NCBI RefSeq assembly: GCF_016918855.1
Contig: NZ_JADKYB010000014.1
Span: 124,001-188,000, forward strand
Source: Actinacidiphila acididurans
GTDB lineage: Bacteria; Actinomycetota; Actinomycetes; Streptomycetales; Streptomycetaceae
Direction: 5' to 3'
DNA: 64,000 nucleotides
Of the stretch, positions 49,921-58,447 are shown piece after piece (the first letter of the stretch is position 1; each line of letters starts with the position of its first letter). The notes below the pieces were generated by a model. It had not been told where the DNA came from, made no database searches, and saw only the letters and a list, made by a program, of their open reading frames with translations. The translations under genes were made by a program, and so were the position numbers.

Positions 49921-51059
49921 GCCGCGACATCTTCATCGTCTCCAACAGCGTCGACGAACTGGGCGGCGTGACCACTTGGTCGCACCAGATGGCCCGGCTG
50001 TTCACCGAGCGCGGCCACCGGGTGCACATGATCGGCATCACCCCGTCCACGGTCTCCCACCGCTCGGCCGGCGAACTGCCGTACGAGACCACGACTTTGT
50101 ACGACACCCACCCGCCGCAGGCGTGGTCGCCGAAGACGCTGGGCGACCTGGCGAACATGTCCGCGCGGATGCGGCAGGCGCGGCGCCGGGCGGGGATGCG
50201 GGAGCAGGCCGCGAAGCTCACCGCGCTGTTCCGGGCCGCGCGGCCCGGCGGGGTGCTGATCGTCACCCAGGTGTGGGCGATGGAGTGGGTGAACCTGGCC
50301 GACACCGGGGACCTGACGGTGATCGGGATGAGCCACGAGTCCTTCGCCGCGGCGCGGGCCTCCTCACGGTTCGCCCGGGTGAAGCGGCACTACAAGGACG
50401 TGGACCGCTTCCTGACCCTCACCCGGGAGGACGCGGACCTGTGGGCCCGGCAGGGCATGAACAACGTGGGCTTCATGCCCAACGCCCTGCCCTGGGTGCC
50501 CGGGACGACCTCGCCGCGGTCGGAGAAGGCGGTGGCGACGGTGGCCCGGCTCTCCCAGGAGAAGGGCATCGACATGCTGCTGGACGCCTGGGCGGTCGCG
50601 GTGGCCGAGCACCCGGGCTGGACGCTGCGGATCTACGGGGCCGGCGAGGACGAGCAGGTGCTCAAGCAGCAGGCCGCGCGGCTGGAACTGGACGGCTCGG
50701 TGGAGTGGATGGGCCGCACCGACGACGTGCCCGGCGCCCTGCGGTCCGCGTCCGTCTTCGCGCTGCCCTCGCGCGCCGAGGGCTTCCCGCTGACCCTGCT
50801 GGAGGCCATGGTCAGCGCGCTGCCCTGCGTGGCCTTCGACGTGGCGCCGGGCGTGCGGGAGATCATCGCCGACGAGGAGGACGGGTTCCTGGCCGCCCCG
50901 GGCAACATCTGGGCCTTCGCCGAGAAGCTGGGCATTCTGATGGGCGACGCGCACCTGCGGGACACGATGGGCGAGCGCGCCGCGGTCGCCATACAGCGCT
51001 ACACCACCGAGAAGATCGTCGCCCGGTGGGAGGAGCTGTTCGACTTCCTGGAGCTGTGA
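49917..51059 (+). CDS. GT4-family glycosyltransferase
   Basis: 380 residues from GTG 49917, overlapping the TagF-like stop (GTGA). GT-B fold: N-terminal VSNSVDELGGVTTWSHQMAR glycine-loop, then from about residue 195 the Glycos_transf_1 domain (VATVARLSQEKGIDMLLDAW; RIYGAGEDEQVLKQQ) with the E-x7-E motif as SRAEGFPLTLLEAMVSALP. Probably adds sugar to the wall polymer made by the preceding gene, or builds its linkage unit. Last gene of the rightward unit. Confidence 0.93.
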   Translation: MSRDIFIVSNSVDELGGVTTWSHQMARLFTERGHRVHMIGITPSTVSHRSAGELPYETTTLYDTHPPQAWSPKTLGDLANMSARMRQARRRAGMREQAAKLTALFRAARPGGVLIVTQVWAMEWVNLADTGDLTVIGMSHESFAAARASSRFARVKRHYKDVDRFLTLTREDADLWARQGMNNVGFMPNALPWVPGTTSPRSEKAVATVARLSQEKGIDMLLDAWAVAVAEHPGWTLRIYGAGEDEQVLKQQAARLELDGSVEWMGRTDDVPGALRSASVFALPSRAEGFPLTLLEAMVSALPCVAFDVAPGVREIIADEEDGFLAAPGNIWAFAEKLGILMGDAHLRDTMGERAAVAIQRYTTEKIVARWEELFDFLEL

Positions 51060-51103
51060 GGGGCGCGCCGGCCCCGGCTGCTGCTCTTCGGCTCACGGCC
51101 CGA

Positions 51104-51135
51104 CTCATGACGTGGCTCATGACCCCGCTCATGAC
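51104..51135. repeat. Three CTCATGAC repeats at 12-bp spacing
   Basis: CTCATGAC at 51104, 51116 and 51128, directly before the terminator between the convergent GT4 and chitinase genes. Possibly slippage; no factor is known to me for it. Confidence 0.6.
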
Positions 51136-51173
51136 CCGGCCCCCGGACGCGCGCCACGCGTCCGGGGGCCGGG
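51135..51173. terminator. Bidirectional hairpin between GT4 and chitinase genes
   Basis: Perfect 17-base stem CCCGGCCCCCGGACGCG paired with 51157-51173, loop CGCCA, midway between the convergent stops at 51059 and 51216. Confidence 0.85.
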
Positions 51174-51215
51174 GTGTTCCCGCGGTTCGCGGGGTCTTCA
51201 CGCGGGTCCTTGCGG

Positions 51216-53372
51216 TCAGGCGACCGTGATGTCGTCCGCGTAGTACGTGCCCTGCGCGTACCAGCCGTGCGTCCAGATCGTCACCGAGGTGGTGCTCGCC
51301 CCGGTGGTGAAGCTGGTCTGGAGCTTGGCGTACGAGCCGTTGGTGCCCGGCGTCCAGGTGCTGGTGTCGCTGGTGCCGGTGCCGGTCACGCCGATGTAGA
51401 CGTAGTTGCCGTCGACGTAGCCGGACAGGGTGTACGTGTGTCCGGGCTGCACCGTGACGGTCTGCGAGCACTGGGCGTCGTCGCTGCTGCTCGCCGCGCC
51501 GGCCAGGGCGTGGCTGCCGCTGTGCACCGGCGAGGAGACCACGCTGCCGGTGCCGCCGGTGCAGGTCCAGGGCGACAGGCTGCCGCTCTCGAAGCCGCCG
51601 TTGGTGACGATGCCGCCGCCTCCGGTGCCGCCGGTGGTCCCGGTGGTGGTGCCCGAGCTCGTGCCCGAGGTGGTGCCCGAGGTCGTACCCGTGGTCGTGC
51701 CCGAGCTGGTGCCCGTGCTGGTGCCGGAGGTCGTACCGGTGGTGGTGCCCGAGGTCGTGCCGGACGTCGTACCGGTGGTCGTGCCGGACGAGGTACCGGT
51801 CGACGTACCCGAGGACGTACCGGACGAGGTGCCCGACGACGTGCCGCCGACCGTACCGCCGCCGCCGGAGCAGCTCGACGCGGAACCGTTCACGTCGTTG
51901 ACCGTGGCGTTGAACAGCTTGGCCTGCGGGTCGAGGTCGTACAGGGAGAACATCATCACGCCGCCGAGGGCGTTGCAGTGGATGTAGTCGGCCCGGGCCT
52001 GGATGGACTGGGTGGACTCACCGCCGTAGAAGTTGGTGCCGTCGTAGAACCAGGCGGACTGGGAGACCGGGTCCCAGAAGGTGTCCGACGGGTTGTCGAC
52101 GACGCCGGTCAGCTCCTTGTACATGGCCACGCCCGGCACGTTGCCGCTGAGCGTGTGCCCGGCGGACGGCCCGGTCGCGCTCTGGTAGAGCCCGTGGTTG
52201 CTGCCGGCCGGCACGCCGGTCCAGCCGCGGTAGTAGAACGGGACACCGAGGTTGACCTTGCTCGCGGGGAAGCCGCCGGGGATGCCGTAGGCGGAGTCGC
52301 CCTGGGTGTACGCCTTGACGACATTGTCGATGGTGTACTTCTCGGTGCCCGGCGGGATCGTGCCGGACGGGTCGCTCGCCGACGGGTACAGCGGGTCCTG
52401 GAAGTTGGTCGGGCCGGTCGCGTCCCAGGCGCCGTGCATGTCGTACGTCATCAGGTCGCCGAAGTCGAGGTACTGGCCGATCTTGTCGGTCTGGACCTTG
52501 GCGATCTTGTCCTGGCCGCCCGGGAGCGCGGCGGCCAGCGCGTAGTGCTTGCCGCCGTTGGCCGAGCCGTAGGCGTCCAGCTCGCTGCGGAACTCGCCGA
52601 GCAGGGACGTGTAGTTGGCGGTGTCGGCGGCGCTGTAGTGGTTGCCGAGGTGCCCGCCGGAGGAGGCCGGGTACTCCCAGTCGATGTCGAAGCCGTCGAA
52701 GATGTTCGCCGCGGTGCCCGCGCCGCCGTAGCCGCCGGACGCCGGGATGTTGCCCTTGAGGAACATGTCGACGCAGGAGCTCACGAACTTCTGCCGGGAG
52801 GCGGAGGTGGCCGCCACGTCGGAGAAGTACTTGGAGTAGGTCCAGCCGCCGAGCGAGAGCAGGATCTTCAGGTTCGGGTACTTCTTCTTCAGCTCCTGGA
52901 GCTGGTGGAAGTTGCCCGCGATCGGCTGGTTGTACACGTCGGAGGTGCCGTCGACGCTGATGCTGCTGTCGAAGGACTTCTGGTAGTCGGCGAACTGGTC
53001 GCCGGCGCCGTCACCGGCGTTGGGGTCGTTCTCGCCGGCCGGGTCGGGGTCGGTGGCCTTGGTGGTCTCGAAGCAGGTCAGGTTCGCCGGGTCGATGTTC
53101 TCGAAGTCGTAGATGAGGTAGTCGAGCTTGCCGGCGATGCCCTCGGTGTCGAGGTTCTTCAGGTAGAAGGCGTTCTGGTAGATGCTCCACTGGTCGAAGT
53201 AGGCGACCTTCTTGCCGCCGGTGGTGGCGGCCTGGGCCGCGGTGTTCTCGGCCCGCAGTGCGGCATGGGCGCTGGGCCCGTTGAACACCGCCACAAGGGC
53301 CCCGATCAGCAGCGCGAGCGTCGCGAGGATGGAGACCGCGACTGGTCTGACCGATGGAAACGCTGAGCGCAT
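51216..53372 (-). CDS. Secreted GH18 chitinase with Ser/Thr/Gly linker and carbohydrate-binding module
   Basis: 718 residues from ATG 53372 (MRSAFPSVRPVAVSILATLA), with GGAGG five bases upstream. Signal peptide ending PSAHA. GH18 barrel at about 50-490: KVAYFDQWSIYQNAFYLKN, LLSLGGWTYSKYF, catalytic FDGFDIDWEYP near residue 225, MTYDMHGAWD, VPFYYRGWTGV, GGVMMFSLYDLD. A linker of some 70 residues made of SGT/TGT units (51655-51855) leads to a C-terminal binding module (GGFESGSLSPWTCTGG to HGWYAQGTYYADDITV). Compared with the chitinase at 35791 it has the extra module and a different subsite loop set. Confidence 0.94.
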   Translation of the reverse strand: MRSAFPSVRPVAVSILATLALLIGALVAVFNGPSAHAALRAENTAAQAATTGGKKVAYFDQWSIYQNAFYLKNLDTEGIAGKLDYLIYDFENIDPANLTCFETTKATDPDPAGENDPNAGDGAGDQFADYQKSFDSSISVDGTSDVYNQPIAGNFHQLQELKKKYPNLKILLSLGGWTYSKYFSDVAATSASRQKFVSSCVDMFLKGNIPASGGYGGAGTAANIFDGFDIDWEYPASSGGHLGNHYSAADTANYTSLLGEFRSELDAYGSANGGKHYALAAALPGGQDKIAKVQTDKIGQYLDFGDLMTYDMHGAWDATGPTNFQDPLYPSASDPSGTIPPGTEKYTIDNVVKAYTQGDSAYGIPGGFPASKVNLGVPFYYRGWTGVPAGSNHGLYQSATGPSAGHTLSGNVPGVAMYKELTGVVDNPSDTFWDPVSQSAWFYDGTNFYGGESTQSIQARADYIHCNALGGVMMFSLYDLDPQAKLFNATVNDVNGSASSCSGGGGTVGGTSSGTSSGTSSGTSTGTSSGTTTGTTSGTTSGTTTGTTSGTSTGTSSGTTTGTTSGTTSGTSSGTTTGTTGGTGGGGIVTNGGFESGSLSPWTCTGGTGSVVSSPVHSGSHALAGAASSSDDAQCSQTVTVQPGHTYTLSGYVDGNYVYIGVTGTGTSDTSTWTPGTNGSYAKLQTSFTTGASTTSVTIWTHGWYAQGTYYADDITVA

Positions 53373-53465
53373 GGCATCCTCCCGGGACAGGGACGCCGGC
53401 CAGGCAGGCCGCCCACGGCCCGACCAGGCGTGACATAGACACGACAGAGTTCCGGTCTTCGTCAG

Positions 53466-53511
53466 ATGTAACGCGGCGGGGCGGGGCAGGTCAAGGCTTT
53501 GGACTAGACCA
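53466..53511 (-). promoter_or_regulatory. Chitinase promoter with upstream DasR-like site
   Basis: Reading leftward: TGGTCTAGTCCA (53500-53511, palindromic but for one base pair), then TTGACC (53489-53494), 17 bases, and TTACAT (53466-53471). The site lies just upstream of the -35 box, so binding would occlude the polymerase. Confidence 0.7.
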
Positions 53512-53529
53512 TATCCGGGCACCGAGGGC

Positions 53530-53559
53530 TTGACGGGAATGACAGGTCCAGACCATTCT
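53530..53559 (+). promoter_or_regulatory. Promoter of the binding-module protein with DasR-like site
   Basis: TTGACG at 53530-53535 and a weak -10 CATTCT at 53554-53559. AGGTCCAGACCA spans 53544-53555 between them, close to the GGTCCAGACC repeat described for Streptomyces chitinase promoters. The leader to ATG 53773 would be about 200 bases. Confidence 0.55.
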
Positions 53560-53683
53560 TCCGGTGCGTACGGTTCGGCCGTGCCGCGTGAGGTGCGCCG
53601 ACCGGCCGTTCCGACTGCTCTGCCGTTCCGCCGTAGTGCCGTTGCCGCTCTCCTGCTCTTGCGTTCTGCCGTTCGCTGTTCCG

Positions 53684-53731
53684 CCCCGCCCGTGTTCTGC
53701 CCCGCCCGTGTTCTGCCCCGCCCGTGTTCTG
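53684..53731 (+). repeat. Three perfect 16-bp tandem repeats in the leader
   Basis: CCCCGCCCGTGTTCTG repeated three times without change in the presumed 5' leader of the gene at 53773. Repeat of 16 is not a multiple of three, and no gene covers it. Confidence 0.85.
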
Positions 53732-53772
53732 CCCGCCATCCCCCACTGTGCGAGTGCGAGACGAGGGAACCC

Positions 53773-55827
53773 ATGGTCCGCAGCGCCTATGCCGCGTTCG
53801 TCGCGGTCGTCCTCCTCCTGGCCGGTTCGCTTTGCCTGGCCGGTCCGGCCCGGGCCGACGGCGCGAACCTGGCCGCCAATCCCGGCTTCGAGACCCACGA
53901 TCTGACCGGCTGGAGCTGCGCGCCCACCGCGAGCGTGGTCACCAGCCCCGTGCACAGCGGCAGTTACGCCCTGGCCGCTTCTCCCACCGGATCCGACACC
54001 GCCCAGTGCGCCCAGACCGTGGCGGTGCAGCCGAACGCGGCGTACACGCTCTCGGCGTACGTCGAGGGTGCCTACGTCTACCTGGGCGCCGACGGCTACA
54101 GCTCCACGTGGACGCCGTCCGCCACGAGCTGGCAGCAGTTGAGCACGAGCTTCACCACCGGCGCGACCACCACATCGGTCACGCTCTACCTGCACGGCTG
54201 GTACGCGCAGGGCACGTACCACGCCGACGACGTCTCGCTGACCGGCCCGGGCGGCGGCACCACCCCGCAGCCGCCGGCCACTCCCGGCGGCCTCGCCGTG
54301 ACCGGGACGACCAGCAGTTCGGTCACCCTGTCCTGGAACGCCTCGTCCGGCGCCACCGGTTACACCGTCTACCAGGGCTCGGCGAAGGCGGCCTCGGTGA
54401 CCGCCACCACCGCGACGATCGGCGGGCTCGCGGCGAACACCGCGTACTCCTTCTCGGTGACCGCCACCAACAGCGCGGGCGAGTCGGCGCGTTCGGCCGC
54501 GGTCGGCGCGACCACGCAGCCGACGGGCAGCGGCGGCGGACCGGCTGCCTGGCACCCCTCGTACCTGTCGATCGGCACCGTCTACACCCCCGGCAGCACG
54601 GTCGACTCCTACTTCTCCACCCTCAAGTCGCACGGGCCGCTGCCGAATTACGGCTACGAGTACCTGATCGGCGGCGACTTCTCCAACTGGGCGGCCACCA
54701 CGACCACGATGGTCAACCACTCAGAGCAGTTCGGCATGACCCCGGTGCTGGTCGACTACGGGATGAACGGCAACGTGGACGGCACGAGCGTGGACTTCAC
54801 CAACATGCAGAACGCGAGCTGGCTGACCACGTACTTCGGCGCGCTGAAGAACGCCGCCTCGGCCGCCGCCTCCGCCGCGCCCGGCAAGCCGGTCGGCTGG
54901 GTGATCGAGCCCGACATGCTCGGCTACCTCCAGCAGAACTACGCGGCCTCGTACGGCAATGACGCCTCGCGGATGCCGGCCGCCACGCACGCCGCCTATT
55001 CCGCCGGGGTGCTGGCCTCGGGCACCGACCCGGCCTTCGGCGACAACCTGCGCGGGCTGACCGAGGCGATCACGTACACCATCAAGAAGTACGACCCGGC
55101 GGCCTTCGTGGGCTGGCAGGTCAACACCTGGGGCGTGCGCGACGCGCTCAAGGACACGGACTCGATGGGCTGGACGGCGGGGCGCCAGTCGGTGGTGAAC
55201 AACGCCACGCAGGTGGCCGACTTCGCCAAGAGCGCCGACATCGGCTACCACGCGGACTTCGTGGCCTTCGACCAGTGGGGCCAGGACTTCGGGATCCTGC
55301 GCGACCCGAACCCGGCCGCCGACATCCGCTATCTGAATGCCGCGCACTGGAGCAACTACCTGCTCTACGTGCAGACGATCCGCCAGTCGGTGGGCCTGCC
55401 CGCGGTGCTGTGGCAGATCCCGGTCGGTCACCTGAACTCCACGCGGACACCCAGCCCCACGTACTGGAACGCGTCCGGGGTCTTCCCCGACCTGGACAAC
55501 GTGACCGCCGAGCAGAACGAGGACTCCGCGTCCACCTTCTTCTACGGCGACTCCTTCACCTCGAGCGGGAACAACCTGTCGTTCTACAGCAGCAATCCCG
55601 GGGGTGACCCGAAGGTGTCCGTGAGCGGGTCCACGGTCACCTGGGGCTCGCACATTCCGGACGCCGCGGCGGCGGGTGTCGTCGCCATCCTCTTCGGCGC
55701 GGGCACCGGCACCGGGACGTACGGGGTGCCGGAGATGGTCGGCACGAACCAGACCGGGCCGGGGGACTTCGGCTACTGGGTGACCCGGACGCAGTCGTAC
55801 CTGCGCAGTCCGGCGGCGCTGCCGTAG
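53773..55827 (+). CDS. Secreted modular protein: binding module, FnIII, unidentified C-terminal domain
   Basis: 684 residues from ATG 53773, with GAGGGA upstream. Signal peptide (VAVVLLLAGSLCLAGPARA). A binding module at about 30-155 is clearly homologous to that of the divergent chitinase (SPVHSGSYALA; HGWYAQGTYHADDVSL). Fibronectin type III at about 165-250 (PGGLAVTGTTSSSVTLSWNA). The 420-residue C-terminal domain (PSYLSIGTVYTPGSTVDSYF; LVDYGMNGNVDGTS; WVIEPDMLGYLQQNY; VAFDQWGQDFG; LWQIPVGHLNS) has TIM-barrel-like strands with acidic residues at strand ends, suggesting a glycoside hydrolase, but I do not recognise the family. Probably acts on chitin or a related polymer. Confidence 0.82.
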   Translation: MVRSAYAAFVAVVLLLAGSLCLAGPARADGANLAANPGFETHDLTGWSCAPTASVVTSPVHSGSYALAASPTGSDTAQCAQTVAVQPNAAYTLSAYVEGAYVYLGADGYSSTWTPSATSWQQLSTSFTTGATTTSVTLYLHGWYAQGTYHADDVSLTGPGGGTTPQPPATPGGLAVTGTTSSSVTLSWNASSGATGYTVYQGSAKAASVTATTATIGGLAANTAYSFSVTATNSAGESARSAAVGATTQPTGSGGGPAAWHPSYLSIGTVYTPGSTVDSYFSTLKSHGPLPNYGYEYLIGGDFSNWAATTTTMVNHSEQFGMTPVLVDYGMNGNVDGTSVDFTNMQNASWLTTYFGALKNAASAAASAAPGKPVGWVIEPDMLGYLQQNYAASYGNDASRMPAATHAAYSAGVLASGTDPAFGDNLRGLTEAITYTIKKYDPAAFVGWQVNTWGVRDALKDTDSMGWTAGRQSVVNNATQVADFAKSADIGYHADFVAFDQWGQDFGILRDPNPAADIRYLNAAHWSNYLLYVQTIRQSVGLPAVLWQIPVGHLNSTRTPSPTYWNASGVFPDLDNVTAEQNEDSASTFFYGDSFTSSGNNLSFYSSNPGGDPKVSVSGSTVTWGSHIPDAAAAGVVAILFGAGTGTGTYGVPEMVGTNQTGPGDFGYWVTRTQSYLRSPAALP

Positions 55828-55843
55828 CGTGCCTTTCCCCTCT

Positions 55844-55885
55844 GCGGCGGGGGTCCGTACGGTGCGCCGTACGGGCCTCCGCCGC
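55844..55885 (+). terminator. Hairpin after the modular secreted protein gene
   Basis: Nineteen-base stem from GCGGCGGGGGTCCGTACGG to 55867-55885 with two G-T wobbles and loop TGCG, 17 bases past the stop at 55827. Confidence 0.75.
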
Positions 55886-56005
55886 GGTGCGTCGTAGAGC
55901 CGCGGTTCGTTGTACGGGGCCCGGCTCGACAACGTGCGGTTCGACAACTCGCGGTGCGGCGGCGGATCATGGGGCGGCAGAGACGGACCGCCGGAGGACC
56001 GACCC

Positions 56006-56311
56006 GTGGACATCGCGAGCGCCCAGCGCCTGGCCTGGCAGAACAAGCTCGCCAAGGGCTTCAACACCACCGACGTGGCCCTGGAGTTCGGCCTTCTGAC
56101 GGCGGAGGTCGGCGAGGCGTTCACCGCCTGGCGCAAGCACCTGCCCGACCTGGGCGAGGAACTCGCCGACGTCTTCCTCTACCTCGCCGCCCTGGCCGAG
56201 ATGAACGGGCTCGACCTGGGCGAGGAAGTGGCCCGGAAGATCGCCAAGAACGAACGGCGCACGTACGAGCGCAACGCCGACGGGGTGCTGATCCGCACGA
56301 GCGAGGAGTGA
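56006..56311 (+). CDS. MazG-like nucleotide pyrophosphohydrolase
   Basis: 101 residues from GTG 56006 with GGAGG eight bases upstream. Helical, with the all-alpha NTP-PPase metal-binding pattern: LTAEVGEAF (E-x-x-E), then LGEELADVFLYLAALAEMNG (E..D), and KIAKNERRTY near the end. Probably hydrolyses non-canonical nucleoside triphosphates. Single-domain and short, like the MazG/RS21-C6 type rather than tandem E. coli MazG. Confidence 0.85.
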   Translation: MDIASAQRLAWQNKLAKGFNTTDVALEFGLLTAEVGEAFTAWRKHLPDLGEELADVFLYLAALAEMNGLDLGEEVARKIAKNERRTYERNADGVLIRTSEE

Positions 56312-56958
56312 CCGGGGGCGACCGGAGATGCCCGGGGAGCCGGGTGGGGCGGGAATTCCGCTCGCGGTCGGGCACCTCATCACCCGGAGTTCACCGGGAG
56401 CGGGTAACCACCGACGAGGGCCAGAGGCACCAGGAGTCCCTCCCGGCCTCCGGCGAGGGCTCCGTGACCTGGCGCACCGCCTCCTCCCTTCCCGCCTACG
56501 TCCGCGCCGAAGTCCGCCACCCCCTCCCCGGCGGCACCCCCGGCCACGGCAACACCATGGGCCCCGCCCTCCAATGGGGCCCCATGGCCGCCCTCACCAA
56601 CCCGGTCTTGGGGGGTGCGGGAGTGGGAGCGGCCCTCTTCGGAGGAGGCGTGGGCAGGGTCCCCGGCCCGAGGCGGCGGGCGGGGCCGCTTCCGGCGTGG
56701 AGTGCGTGCGGGGTCGCCCGGGGCCGGCGCGGCGGGCCGACCAACCCGCTGCCCCGGTTGGCCGAGGTGGGTGCGCTCGAGCCCCGGCTCGGCCGGGCGA
56801 AGGCACACCGCGGCGGCGGATCCGGCGCCCGGTTTGGCGGTGGCGGGTCGCCGGGTGTGCGATGGGGGCTGGTGGGTCGGGCGCGGGTCCGGGCGGCAGG
56901 TGGACGCGGGGCAGGGTGCGGGATCGGGTGTGGGGCCGGGTGCGAGGAGGAGAGTGGG
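56312..56958 (+). other. Gene-free stretch with a short coding-like segment
   Basis: No complete gene. The frame of the downstream gene is open throughout, and from GTG 56463 to about 56640 its third codon positions are almost all G or C (VTWRTASSLPAYVRAEVRHP, later MGPALQWGPMAALTNP), as in real genes; beyond that it becomes Gly/Arg low-complexity. It may be a gene remnant or an alternative N-terminus. An imperfect CCATGGGCCCC...GGGGCCCCATGG hairpin lies at about 56557-56587. Confidence 0.4.
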
Positions 56959-57996
56959 ATGGCGTGGTGGACGGAGCGGCTGTTGCGGGCCCGGTTGCCG
57001 GAGGGCGAGCGGTTTCTGTTCCGGCGCCGTTCGGTCCCGGCGGTGGACTGGTCGTACGGGGACGCGCGGCTCGCAGCGATCCGGGCGGCGGCTCGGGAGG
57101 ACGGCGCCGCACACTGGCCCGCCGTCCGGGAGCACCTGGCCGCGGCCGAGGACGGGGAGGACCTGACCTTCCTCCTGGACGGGCTGCGGAACCTGGCCGG
57201 TGTCGAACGCTGGACGCCCCTGGTTCTTGACGCCCACCCGGAGGACCCGTTCGCCCTGCTGGTCTCGGGTGCCCGGCACGTTGGCTGGGCCTGGCACGCC
57301 CGCACCGGCTCCGACACCCCGACCCCCGCCGAGGCCGCCGGTTCCGAGGAGCAGCTTCCGGCGAGCCTGCGCACCGTGTTCCGGACCCGGTTGGAGACCG
57401 CCGAGCGCCACCTCGCCCGTGCCGCCGAGCTGGTCCCCGCCTCACCGGCCCCCTGGTACTTCCTCCAGGCCAGCGGCCACGGCCTTGACCTCGGGCCGGA
57501 GATCGCCGAGCGCCGGTTCGCGGCCGTGACCGAGCGTGCCCCGGGCCACCTCGCCGCCCACCGCCAGCGACTGCGCCAGCTCTCCCCCGCGGCCGACGGC
57601 CCGTACGAGACGGCCCACGCCTTCGCCCGTGACGCCCTGCTCGCCGCCCCCGCGGGCAGCCCCCTCGGCGAGCTCGTCGTCCTCGCCCACCTCGACCACT
57701 GGCTCGGCCTCGGCGGCGACCCCGATTCCGTCTACCTGACCAGCACCTCCGTCCTGGACTCCCTCCACGAGGCCGCCGCCCGCTCCGTCCTCCACCCGGA
57801 CTTCGCCCAGCTCCGCGACTGGCCCCTCACCGTCAACGCCTTCGCCATGGCCTTCTCCCTGGCCGGCGACCGGCCCACGGCCCGCCACCTCTTCCGGGTC
57901 CTCGGCGACCGCCCCACCGAGACCCCCTGGCGCTACCTCGACCCCCGCTCCCCCGTCGTCCCCTTCCTCGCCTGGCGCTCCCGCGTCACCCGCTGA
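56959..57996 (+). CDS. Helical-repeat protein, DUF4034-like
   Basis: 345 residues from ATG 56959 (MAWWTERLLRARLPEGERFL) with GGAGGAGA seven bases upstream. No signal or membrane helix. TPR-like helices are visible (LETAERHLARAAELVPASPA; FAAVTERAPGHLAAHRQRLR; AHAFARDALLAAPAGSPLGE) and the protein ends with DRPTARHLFRVLGDRPTETP and WRYLD, as in Streptomyces DUF4034 proteins. Function unknown. Confidence 0.75.
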   Translation: MAWWTERLLRARLPEGERFLFRRRSVPAVDWSYGDARLAAIRAAAREDGAAHWPAVREHLAAAEDGEDLTFLLDGLRNLAGVERWTPLVLDAHPEDPFALLVSGARHVGWAWHARTGSDTPTPAEAAGSEEQLPASLRTVFRTRLETAERHLARAAELVPASPAPWYFLQASGHGLDLGPEIAERRFAAVTERAPGHLAAHRQRLRQLSPAADGPYETAHAFARDALLAAPAGSPLGELVVLAHLDHWLGLGGDPDSVYLTSTSVLDSLHEAAARSVLHPDFAQLRDWPLTVNAFAMAFSLAGDRPTARHLFRVLGDRPTETPWRYLDPRSPVVPFLAWRSRVTR

Positions 57997-58011
57997 CCCC
58001 CGCCCCGGGGC

Positions 58012-58263
58012 TCACACCATCAGCTCTATCGCCATCCCCAGCGCCCCGGCCGCGAATATCGCGACGAACACCATGATCACCACTATGGGCGCCGCCCCCC
58101 ACCCATGACTCAGCGGCTCCCGCTCCGGAGCGTCCAGCCCCGACACCCCCGAATCGGCCGGCGACGTATGCCCGGCCCACTGCACCGAGTCCTCCGGCAC
58201 GCTCAGCCCCTCGTCCGGCAGATGCGGGCTGCTCCCCGCCCTGACATGACCCACAGCACCCAT
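58012..58263 (-). CDS. Small single-pass membrane protein
   Basis: 83 residues from ATG 58263 (MGAVGHVRAGSSPHLPDEGL) with GGAGG six bases upstream. The first 55 residues are hydrophilic; one C-terminal helix follows (WGAAPIVVIMVFVAIFAAGA then LGMAIELMV). Convergent with the DUF4034-like gene, ending 15 bases from it. Tail-anchored topology is inferred; function unknown. Confidence 0.65.
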   Translation of the reverse strand: MGAVGHVRAGSSPHLPDEGLSVPEDSVQWAGHTSPADSGVSGLDAPEREPLSHGWGAAPIVVIMVFVAIFAAGALGMAIELMV

Positions 58264-58345
58264 CTCCGACCTCCGATCCCGTACATCCGTGCGAATCCCG
58301 CACCCGGTTTCTACCCACCCCACCTCCACCAAAGCACCACTTTCG

Positions 58346-58357
58346 GGTGATATCACC
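58346..58357. promoter_or_regulatory. Palindrome upstream of the small membrane protein gene
   Basis: GGTGATATCACC is a perfect 12-base palindrome, 83 bases before ATG 58263. Candidate operator; no matching regulator is adjacent. Confidence 0.35.
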
Positions 58358-58374
58358 TGCCGCCGAACAGACAG

Positions 58375-58402
58375 GTGCGGCCGGGCACCGGCCCGGCCGC
58401 AC
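58375..58402 (-). terminator. Hairpin after the FG-GAP protein gene
   Basis: Perfect 12-base stem GTGCGGCCGGGC / GCCCGGCCGCAC with loop ACCG, 45 bases beyond the stop at 58448. CCGGATCAC repeats lie between. Confidence 0.8.
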
Positions 58403-58447
58403 CCACCGGATCACCGGATCACGGCTACCGGATCACCCTCACCCGGA

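Noticed and set aside
41812..51059. Secondary-metabolite cluster
   Set aside because: Only wall-polymer type enzymes are present; no polyketide, peptide or terpene synthase is seen.
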